Below are positions 1 through 5,870 of a stretch of 8,860 nucleotides of DNA, one piece after another. The number at the start of each line of letters is the position of its first letter. Positions within the stretch are counted from its first letter, which is position 1. The notes beneath the pieces are model-generated. The model was not told the DNA's origin. It saw only the letters and a program-made list of their open reading frames with translations, and made no database searches. Position numbers and translations under genes: made by a program. This DNA comes from Thermodesulfovibrionales bacterium (GTDB lineage: Bacteria > Nitrospirota > Thermodesulfovibrionia > Thermodesulfovibrionales > Dissulfurispiraceae). The DNA lies in contig JAJOKM010000122.1 of NCBI GenBank assembly GCA_021129835.1, forward strand, positions 1 to 8,860, written 5' to 3'.

Positions 1-130
1 TTCGAGGTTCGAGGTTCACGATAAAAAAGGTTCCACGTTCACAGTTCACGGTTCACAGTTCACAGTTTACGTTAACTGATAACTGATAACTATCTTTTAT
101 AACCGTGAACCCGTGAACCTGAGTAGTTAC
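1..130 (+). repeat. Dispersed intergenic repeat with 7-bp periodicity, left copy
   Basis: From 36 to 91 the DNA divides without interruption into eight 7-bp units: cgttcac, agttcac, ggttcac, agttcac, agtttac, gttaact, gataact, gataact. The first 21 bases are also 7-bp units (ttcgagg twice, then ttcacga). A right part follows (98-130) with TATAACC, two GTGAACC units and the end CCTGAGTAGTTAC. The GTGAACC units are the reverse complement of the GGTTCAC units, so the transcript could fold back on itself. The 3' part (58-128) is clearly repeated at 8189-8265 in the same orientation. The window may cut the left end of this copy. It looks like a non-coding, possibly non-autonomous mobile element. 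It has no coding capacity beyond the short frame that runs towards dnaG. Confidence 0.8.
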
Positions 131-166
131 AAATACTTTAGGCACTTTAAATACTTTAGGCACTTG
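131..166 (+). repeat. 18-bp tandem direct repeat upstream of dnaG
   Basis: Two adjacent copies of aaatactttaggcacttt (131-148 and 149-166) differ only in the last base. They start right where the dispersed repeat ends (at 130) and finish 26 bases before the dnaG start codon. The pair could be a binding site for a regulator, a replication-slippage product, or the distal edge of the repeat element. It does not resemble a -35/-10 promoter pair. Confidence 0.7.
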
Positions 167-169
167 TTT

Positions 170-196
170 ATGGAGCTCAGTCATCGAACAATATGA
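170..196 (+). other. Possible 8-codon upstream ORF coupled to dnaG
   Basis: ATG at 170 opens a frame of eight codons (MELSHRTI) whose TGA at 194-196 overlaps the dnaG ATG (193-195) as ATGA, the classic arrangement for termination-reinitiation coupling. The frame is also open further upstream through the 18-bp tandem repeats, where it reads a repeated YFRHFK-like peptide. No convincing Shine-Dalgarno sequence precedes the ATG at 170. The only purine-rich motif near dnaG is GGAG at 172-175, which lies inside this mini-frame and 17 bases from the dnaG start. It could be chance. Confidence 0.25.
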
Positions 197-1935
197 AATC
201 CGACAGTCTTATTAGTGATATAAAGGCAAAGATAGATATAGTTGATCTGGTATCTGAGCATCTGGACTTAAAGCGAGCAGGCCAGAACTATAAAGGGTTG
301 TGTCCTTTTCACCTAGAAAAAACTCCCTCCTTTACGGTAAGCCAATCAAAGCAGATATTTCATTGCTTCGGATGCAGCAAGGGCGGTGATATATTTACCT
401 TTGTAATGGAACACGAAAATATGACCTTCTCAGAGTCCATCTCGTATTTAGCTGATAAGGCAGGACTAAAAATAGAAGACTTCCAGATAGGGAGCAAGGC
501 CACTAAAGGCGCAAAAGAGGGTTTATTTGCTATCTACAAGGAGGCTACCGCCTTTTTTAAGGATAACTTAAGGAGATCTAATCGAGCCATCGCATATCTG
601 AAACAGAGAGGACTAACCAGTGAGACTATAGAGGAGTTTTCTATCGGCTATAGTAAAGGAGAAAGGGATCTCTTATTTAATCACCTTAAGAGACAGGGGT
701 TTCCACTGGAACATATAAAGGCATCGGGCATTGTGTATTTTGACAAGGATGTTCCTTATGACTTTTTCAGAGAGAGGCTAATGTTTCCGATATTCGACCT
801 TCAGGGAAGGGTAGTCGCCTTCGGGGGCAGGACATTGTCTGCCTTAAAAGATCTGCCTAAATATATAAACTCTCCTGATAGCATTATCTTCAAAAAGGGT
901 GAATTTAGCTACGGGCTTAATATTGCAAAAAAATTCATAATCCAGAAAGATTACTCAAATATCGTAGAGGGTTATATCGATGTGCTAATATGCCACCAGT
1001 ATGGATTCGGCAATGTCATTGCCCCTCTTGGAACTGCCCTCACCTCCGGGCAGGCGAGAAAGATCAAGAGATTTTCTAATAATCTGCTTCTGATATTCGA
1101 TGGTGATTTCGCTGGAGTATCGGCAGCAAAGAGGGCAATCGAGCTCTGCAGCAAAGAGGGCATGACTGCAAAGGTGCTCCTCCTGCCAGAAGGTAAAGAC
1201 CCAGACACATTTATACGAGAGAATGGAGAAGAATATTTCAAGAGATATATAGGTAGGGCTATTTCGCCGGTGGAGTTTTTGGTGAATGCCTCCGGAGAAA
1301 ACAAGCTTGATGCTGTCAGGCATGTTCTGCATCTAATATCGTCCTGTCCAGATCCGCTGCAGAGGGATAAAAATATACAGGAGCTATCAGATAGGTCAAA
1401 AATAAACGAAATAGCGCTCAGGGAAGAACTGGGTAATATTAGTCAGAGGGCAGCGAAGACAGGAGTCTTAGCCAGCCCTCTCTCTAAAATTTCTCAAAGA
1501 GAGCCCTTAAAAGTGCATGAAATAAAAAATGAAGAGAGAATACTCTTGAATATTTCCCTTTTGATGCCTGAAAAGGCAAATAGCATCGCATGCCACCTTG
1601 ACCCCGGAGCTATTGATGACCCTGTTATCAAAGGAATATTCGAGAAGATGAAGATATCTATAACCAGTAACGCCGCTGAAGAGGGATACCCATCTATCGA
1701 AGGGTTAATGGCTATCTGCAGCGGAGAAGAACAAAAAGTGATAACCATGCTTTCGACAAAGTCAGAATTCGATGAAGAAAAGATAGATGAAAACATAAAA
1801 GACTGTTTTAAGAAAATCGCCTTAAAACAGATAGAGAGACAGATTAGAGAAGCAGGGCAGAGAAAAGACGAAAGACTTTTATCTTCTTTGATTATGTCTC
1901 GCAAAAATCTTCTCGAAAAGCCTGTGCCTCAATAA
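193..1935 (+). CDS. dnaG: DNA primase DnaG
   Basis: The primase makes the RNA primers for leading- and lagging-strand DNA synthesis and works with the replicative helicase DnaB at the fork. All three family regions are present in 580 aa, the usual length (E. coli has 581). The N-terminal CHC2 zinc-binding domain has C37, H40, C58 and C61 (Cys-X2-His-X17-Cys-X2-Cys) after the typical DIVDLV and NYKGLCPFH stretches. The catalytic core has RVVAFGGR (206-213) and YINSP (224-228). In the TOPRIM domain I see E259 and D263 in VEGYID, D303 and D305 in FDGD, and D336 and D338 in GKDPD, which match the metal-binding acidic residues of the family. Residues from about 430 to 580 are the divergent helicase-binding domain. 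The ATG at 193 gives the standard N-terminus, although its ribosome binding site is poor (GGAG 17 bases upstream). Neither rpsU nor rpoD is adjacent within the window. The last 57 bp overlap the end of the convergent glycosyltransferase gene. Confidence 0.97.
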   Translation: MKSDSLISDIKAKIDIVDLVSEHLDLKRAGQNYKGLCPFHLEKTPSFTVSQSKQIFHCFGCSKGGDIFTFVMEHENMTFSESISYLADKAGLKIEDFQIGSKATKGAKEGLFAIYKEATAFFKDNLRRSNRAIAYLKQRGLTSETIEEFSIGYSKGERDLLFNHLKRQGFPLEHIKASGIVYFDKDVPYDFFRERLMFPIFDLQGRVVAFGGRTLSALKDLPKYINSPDSIIFKKGEFSYGLNIAKKFIIQKDYSNIVEGYIDVLICHQYGFGNVIAPLGTALTSGQARKIKRFSNNLLLIFDGDFAGVSAAKRAIELCSKEGMTAKVLLLPEGKDPDTFIRENGEEYFKRYIGRAISPVEFLVNASGENKLDAVRHVLHLISSCPDPLQRDKNIQELSDRSKINEIALREELGNISQRAAKTGVLASPLSKISQREPLKVHEIKNEERILLNISLLMPEKANSIACHLDPGAIDDPVIKGIFEKMKISITSNAAEEGYPSIEGLMAICSGEEQKVITMLSTKSEFDEEKIDENIKDCFKKIALKQIERQIREAGQRKDERLLSSLIMSRKNLLEKPVPQ

Positions 1936-3165
1936 CCGAGCGCCCATTTCATCCCTTTCAGGGTATGGCGCCAGCGCCGAATTTTTCTTAATGATATACC
2001 TGTTCCCCCTCCAGACAACTGTATTGCTTAAAATCGGGATGAACCATATAACTCCTAAGAAGAGATCTTTTGCTGGTGATAAAAGATAAAGCAAAGGATT
2101 TATTTTGAAGCCTACCTTTTTCCCGATGTAAAAATCACTAATACTTTTGGCAAAACATACGAAGAGCGCAAAAAACATGGTTATTTTTGTAGGCTCCAGT
2201 ATAAGTATTAGAAGGAAAGAGACAAAGACAGGATTACTTATTGGTTCAGAGAAATATTTAACGCCGCAGATTTTCCATCTGAGCTTCCCCCATCGAGTAT
2301 GCCTGCTAAGAAATCTGCTAATACCCCATGATGTATTCACATTATCTATTATATAGCTCGACAGAACAACCTTCTTGCCCAGTTTATGCATCTCCTTTCC
2401 CATGATGTAGTCCTCCGCAAGGAAATCCTTTACTGCTTCTAATCCGCCAATAACCTCAAGATCTCTCTTTCTCATAAGCATCGATTTCCCTACTGCACAA
2501 GGCATCTTTAGAAACCTATCGAGAAAACAGACACCTCCTACGACGAAGGAATTCATATGGATATTTTCAAACAGAGAGCCGATGGTCCGCCCTCCCGTCC
2601 CTCTAATCAGATTGCTTACGAGGCCAACATCTGGGTCTCGTATATGTCCTGCCACCTCTTTCAGATAGTCTTTACTAACCATCACATTGCTGTCGCTTAT
2701 CAGTATATGTTGGTATCTCGAAACATTATATGCCGAAATAAGATTATTGACTTTTGGATTGAGCCCGATATTGCAATTTTTAACTATGATCGAGATGTTT
2801 TTTTCAGGGTGTTTATTTTTTACACTTAACACCACATTATAGGCAGGGTCATCGTAATCTTGAATGGCAAATATAATTTCGTATTCAGGATAGTCCAGAT
2901 TACAGAAGCTCTCTATATTGTCAAATAAATTGCCATCCATGCCTTTAAGTGGCTTAAGGATCGAGATTGGGGTGAATAGGTCTTCGGTTTGAGTGGCAGG
3001 CAAAGAACAGTTAACAGCTTCTTTATTGTCTGCTTTTTCTCCGCTGCATACTGCATACTGTTTGCTACCTGTTTTCTTAAGAGTTGAGCGGACTGCCAAT
3101 ATCAGAAACATTTGATAGATAAGCCCAAGCACTGCTATTGCACCGAGGATCCAGAATATCCCCAT
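1879..3165 (-). CDS. GT2/GT21-family membrane glycosyltransferase (ceramide glucosyltransferase / HpnI-like)
   Basis: This is a membrane-bound glycosyltransferase predicted to move a sugar from a nucleotide-sugar to a lipid acceptor on the cytoplasmic face. It has one N-terminal membrane segment (about 2-24), then a GT-A domain starting at ISILKPLKG (67-75). Family signatures are D103 in QDYDDPA (first Asp), D158 in ISDSNV (second Asp), D252 in LAEDY (catalytic Asp) and R288-W292 RHTRW, the (Q/R)XXRW motif of processive and GT21 enzymes. Two or three hydrophobic C-terminal segments (about 313-340 and 366-384) lead into VVWRGNRY (383-390), which is typical of hopanoid-associated HpnI and ceramide glucosyltransferases. 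The substrate cannot be fixed from sequence and no hopanoid genes lie nearby. The start is well supported: AGGAG at 3173-3177 is 7 bases from the ATG, with an extended -10 upstream. Residues 33-55 look like an inserted, repeat-derived linker (see the separate entry). The end overlaps dnaG by 57 bp. Confidence 0.9.
   Translation of the reverse strand: MGIFWILGAIAVLGLIYQMFLILAVRSTLKKTGSKQYAVCSGEKADNKEAVNCSLPATQTEDLFTPISILKPLKGMDGNLFDNIESFCNLDYPEYEIIFAIQDYDDPAYNVVLSVKNKHPEKNISIIVKNCNIGLNPKVNNLISAYNVSRYQHILISDSNVMVSKDYLKEVAGHIRDPDVGLVSNLIRGTGGRTIGSLFENIHMNSFVVGGVCFLDRFLKMPCAVGKSMLMRKRDLEVIGGLEAVKDFLAEDYIMGKEMHKLGKKVVLSSYIIDNVNTSWGISRFLSRHTRWGKLRWKICGVKYFSEPISNPVFVSFLLILILEPTKITMFFALFVCFAKSISDFYIGKKVGFKINPLLYLLSPAKDLFLGVIWFIPILSNTVVWRGNRYIIKKNSALAPYPERDEMGARLLRHRLFEKIFARHNQRR
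3003..3069 (-). repeat. 7-bp-periodic repeat-like segment inside the glycosyltransferase gene
   Basis: Read on the minus strand, this stretch divides into 7-bp blocks such as gcaaaca, gtatgca, gtatgca, then tgttaac, tgttctt. Two exact GCATACT units lie at 3046-3059 (plus strand), and aacagtt/aacagct at 3006-3019. It encodes residues 33-55 between the first membrane segment and the GT-A domain, a region that is only a short linker in HpnI-type relatives as I remember them. It keeps the reading frame. The style matches the intergenic GTTAAC/GATAACT repeats in this window, so an in-frame insertion is likely but not proven. Confidence 0.45.
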
Positions 3166-3192
3166 ATCTCTACTCCTACTTTTCTAAAGGGT

Positions 3193-3198
3193 ATTATA
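3193..3198 (-). promoter_or_regulatory. Extended -10 promoter for the glycosyltransferase gene
   Basis: The minus strand reads TGC-TATAAT, a consensus -10 hexamer with the TGn extension, 27 bases upstream of the glycosyltransferase ATG and just ahead of its AGGAG ribosome binding site. The -35 region is weak, as is usual for extended -10 promoters. An imperfect palindrome (AGC-ACTATT / AATAGT-GCT arms, 3198-3220) lies directly upstream and could bind a regulator. Confidence 0.5.
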
Positions 3199-3230
3199 GC
3201 AACTATTTAATAGTATAGCTTATTTTTAAT

Positions 3231-3254
3231 AAAAAAGGATTAGCGGTTATTCCT
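3231..3254 (-). terminator. Weak intrinsic terminator at the end of malQ
   Basis: On the minus strand AGGAATAACCGCTAATCCT can fold into a six-pair stem with one A-A mismatch and a 5-base loop. It is followed at once by six T residues (plus-strand A-tract 3231-3236). It includes the malQ stop codon. The stem is short, so termination is probably partial. Confidence 0.4.
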
Positions 3255-5465
3255 CTTGAGCATCTCAGAAAGGGCTATAGGCCATTTATCAGAGACGATC
3301 TGTTTGAGTGGGACAGGCATTCTTCGTCTCCAACTGGGATACGAATCGATTACACCAGGCATATTTTGTTGGTCAAGTATACCGACGATATCATCGAGGC
3401 TTACGGATAGTAATTTGCAAGGGGCGGCAGCAAGATACTCATATATGGCAAGGCATAGCTCTGGGGTCATCGCGGATGTTATTTCGGGGTCTGATGAAAA
3501 ATCATCTGAGACGATCCCGTGAGTCCTGAGGGCATTCAGGAGGAGCGCCTTGTCCCTCTCTCTGTTACCATTGTCTCTCTGGTAACTCTCTTCATCAGGG
3601 TATATATTCAATTGCCTCTTTACTGCTATATCACGCCCTGCCCAATAGCCATATATTGTCGGTAAATCATGAGTGGTTATGGCACACAATGCAACCTCTG
3701 GATACATGCCGGGCAGAGTAAAGGATGCGGCAGGATAGTCCCTCTCGAAGTAGAGGAGTCTATAAGAGAGCATCTGAAATCTTGCCAATTCTTCTCGAAC
3801 ATTTTCTCCTATCGTCCCGAGATCCTCAGCAATAACCATCGTCTTATTCCTTCTGCTCTCTAAGGCGACTATCCTCAAAATGTCTTCTGAAGGGTATTCT
3901 ACATATGTCCCTTCTGAAGGAGACATACCGTGCGGTACCCAGAAGAGCCTGAATATGCCAAGTGCATGGTCTATTCTCAGTGCGCCACAATATTTCATAT
4001 TCTTTCTTATTGTCTGGATAAGAAGTTCATATCCAGTCTCTTTCAGTTTTTCAGGAATAAGTGGAGGGAATCCCCAATTCTGTCCATTTATATTAAAATC
4101 ATCAGGTGGCGCGCCAGCAGTTACTCCATCTGCAGTGACATCCTGCGACATCCATGCATCGCTCCCGCCACTATTAGAGCCGATAGCAAGGTCATGGTAT
4201 ATGCCAACGGACATTCCCTCGCTCCTTGCCTGTTCAGAGATCTCTTTCAACTGCTCTTCGATGAGCCATTGGAGATATTTATAAAAGAGGATCTCTTTTC
4301 CGTAGAGCCTCTTGGCCTTGGTGACCGAATTGCTTGACGGGGTGCGATATTCTGCAGGCCACTCCTGCCACTTTTCCGGTAAATAAGCAGAGCATGGGTG
4401 AGTGTTATGCGTCAACGCCATATATGTTGCAAAGGATTCGAGACTGCTTCCTTCTTCTAATATATATTTTTTGAACTCTTTGCCACGATCTGAGTTTTGC
4501 TCGTAGTGATCTTTTAAAAAATACTCGAAGGCATGCCTTAAGATCGTCCTTTTAATAAAGGCAATCCTCTCATAGTTGATGAGGTCTCTTTCTTTAATGT
4601 CATTTAGCTCTTTTTTGAAGACCTCAATAATTTCCGATGCGCCGGCGTGCCCTGCAACTTCGGCGACGTTTTCGATATCAAGATAGATAAAATTTTTGTA
4701 GAGTCTGCTTATTGGCGAGTATGGACTTATACCAAAAGGTTTTCTGTTTGGGATGGAGTGCAGCGGATTGATTCCAACAAACCCGCCTCCAAGCTCAGCA
4801 GTCCACCTAACAATCTCTTTCAGGTCGGCAAAATCACCAACACCCCAATTCCGGTCTGAATGTATAGAATAAAGGTTAAGAGAGATCCCCCACCCTTTTT
4901 CTTTCTCTGATCCAGGTGGTATATAGCAAGTATCAGGAGTAATGGCAATATTCGTCTTACCTATAAGTTCAGTCTCCAGACCTTTGCAGGTCACACTTGC
5001 TGAATAATGCCCTATAGGATATGGCGATGGTGGATTTGGTCTGCAGACCAGGTCTGTCTTTATGTATCTTACGCCATCTATCCATTGCTCCGCCGAAATA
5101 ACCATCGCCTTTCCCGAAAGCGTAAAGTCGTCCCTCAATCCATTTTCATCTTCTATATACCATGAAATAGAGAACTCACCTTCCTCTCCCTCATTAATAG
5201 GTATGTAAACAGGAATTGTCAGAGGCTGATTATTTACTGATATAACCATTGCAGGCTCGATAAATTTGCTCCATGGCCATGACTTTCGCTCATTAATCTC
5301 TCTCTCTATGTCCCAAACAGAGTCAACCTTTAGCCTCATCGCCCTCAAGATAGCCCTTTTGGTCTCTATCGAGGCGACATGTTTATTGCCGGGGATGTCC
5401 CAGTATTCAGAGACGATCCCGCACATAACTGACAATTCATTTATCAAGTCGTCGTAAGAGCGCAT
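3240..5465 (-). CDS. malQ: 4-alpha-glucanotransferase (amylomaltase), GH77
   Basis: The enzyme transfers alpha-1,4-glucan segments between maltodextrins, releasing glucose, in maltose/glycogen metabolism in the cytoplasm. The 741 residues correspond to the long E. coli-like MalQ form (694 aa) with an N-terminal accessory region (about 60-180, beta-rich), not the 500-aa form. The GH77 barrel begins near GWGISLNLYS (191-200), followed by SDRNWGVGDFADL (203-215). All three catalytic acids are visible: D499 in ALRIDHALG (nucleophile), E547 in VIAEDLG (acid/base) and D600 in TTHDLPT (transition-state Asp). The GAPPDDFN loop (451-458) and the C-terminal NMPGVIDSYPSWRRR block (701-715) are also family features. 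The start has AGGGA about 10 bases upstream. A 74-bp gap holding a weak terminator and a promoter separates it from the co-directional glycosyltransferase gene. There is no glycogen phosphorylase, debranching or synthase gene in the window. Confidence 0.95.
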   Translation of the reverse strand: MRSYDDLINELSVMCGIVSEYWDIPGNKHVASIETKRAILRAMRLKVDSVWDIEREINERKSWPWSKFIEPAMVISVNNQPLTIPVYIPINEGEEGEFSISWYIEDENGLRDDFTLSGKAMVISAEQWIDGVRYIKTDLVCRPNPPSPYPIGHYSASVTCKGLETELIGKTNIAITPDTCYIPPGSEKEKGWGISLNLYSIHSDRNWGVGDFADLKEIVRWTAELGGGFVGINPLHSIPNRKPFGISPYSPISRLYKNFIYLDIENVAEVAGHAGASEIIEVFKKELNDIKERDLINYERIAFIKRTILRHAFEYFLKDHYEQNSDRGKEFKKYILEEGSSLESFATYMALTHNTHPCSAYLPEKWQEWPAEYRTPSSNSVTKAKRLYGKEILFYKYLQWLIEEQLKEISEQARSEGMSVGIYHDLAIGSNSGGSDAWMSQDVTADGVTAGAPPDDFNINGQNWGFPPLIPEKLKETGYELLIQTIRKNMKYCGALRIDHALGIFRLFWVPHGMSPSEGTYVEYPSEDILRIVALESRRNKTMVIAEDLGTIGENVREELARFQMLSYRLLYFERDYPAASFTLPGMYPEVALCAITTHDLPTIYGYWAGRDIAVKRQLNIYPDEESYQRDNGNRERDKALLLNALRTHGIVSDDFSSDPEITSAMTPELCLAIYEYLAAAPCKLLSVSLDDIVGILDQQNMPGVIDSYPSWRRRMPVPLKQIVSDKWPIALSEMLKRNNR

Positions 5466-5495
5466 AATTAATGTTTCCCTATTTCGCCATCTACC

Positions 5496-5510
5496 CCAGG
5501 AATTTTCTGG
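5496..5510. promoter_or_regulatory. Imperfect 15-bp palindrome upstream of malQ
   Basis: CCAGGAATTTTCTGG is symmetric apart from the fifth position from each end and the central base, and sits 31 bases upstream of the malQ start codon. It could be an operator for malQ. No clear -35/-10 pair could be found beside it, so this is only a candidate. Confidence 0.25.
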
Positions 5511-5533
5511 TTCTTTGTCATTTTGTGTGAAGA

Positions 5534-5548
5534 AGGCCGCACGGGCCT
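5534..5548 (-). terminator. Possible terminator/attenuator hairpin after the small gene
   Basis: AGGCC-GCACG-GGCCT forms a perfect 5-bp GC-rich stem with a 5-base loop, 17 bases beyond the stop of the small minus-strand gene. Only a short T-rich stretch (TTCTTC) follows on the minus strand, so termination would be weak. It may separate the kinase operon from malQ. Confidence 0.3.
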
Positions 5549-5565
5549 CATGGTAATTTAAATTC

Positions 5566-5859
5566 TCAGGCAGAACTCATAAACTTGACCCACTCTAAAC
5601 ACTCAAAGGCAAGTTTATCAAGATAAGATGGATCTCCTGTAATGTCGCCAAGTTTTAATATCTCGCGATCTTCCTCCCTCGCTAAAAAATACCTTTGCAC
5701 TTCGCAGATAGTTATGACATGATCTCTGGCGGCGCTAAATGCATCTTCTTTCACCCTAAATGTGATATAAATTTTGCCCGCATCCACCACATAATCTGGT
5801 ATATTATTCTTATAAAACTCCAACAGTTTTTGTTTGATATATTCTGGAGCCTGTCTCAT
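5566..5859 (-). CDS. Small protein of unknown function, coupled to the sensor kinase-like gene
   Basis: I do not recognise this family. The protein is soluble, has no signal peptide or membrane segment, and is rich in charged residues. It has a helix-like start (MRQAPEYIKQKLLEFY), a likely beta-strand (GKIYITFRV) and helix-like stretches ending in DKLAFECLEWVKF. Two start sites are possible. ATG at 5857-5859 (97 aa) begins 11 bases beyond the kinase stop, with AGGATG overlapping the end of the kinase gene (rather far, 16 bases). GTG at 5896-5898 (110 aa) overlaps the kinase gene by 28 bp and has no ribosome binding site. I prefer the ATG. Tight linkage suggests co-translation with the kinase and a possible accessory role. 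It is not a receiver domain: I find no acidic pocket and phospho-acceptor pattern of that kind, and it is too short. Confidence 0.75.
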   Translation of the reverse strand: MRQAPEYIKQKLLEFYKNNIPDYVVDAGKIYITFRVKEDAFSAARDHVITICEVQRYFLAREEDREILKLGDITGDPSYLDKLAFECLEWVKFMSSA

Positions 5860-5870
5860 AGTGTATTTTG

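Noticed and set aside
36..91. 7-bp iterons as a replication origin or plasmid iteron set next to dnaG
   Set aside because: The units drift in sequence, no DnaA box or rep gene is present, and the same element recurs at 8189-8265 away from any replication gene.
1..130. Short regularly repeated units as a CRISPR array
   Set aside because: Units are 7 bp, adjacent and without unique spacers; there are no cas genes. This is tandem/dispersed repeat DNA.
1494..1904. 136-codon open frame on the minus strand inside dnaG
   Set aside because: It lies wholly antisense to a well-supported dnaG, has no recognisable motif or ribosome binding site, and its composition is what the reverse of dnaG would give.
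3880..4337. Two plus-strand open frames of about 135 codons inside malQ
   Set aside because: Both are antisense shadows of a gene with intact GH77 catalytic motifs; they overlap each other and contain no motif.
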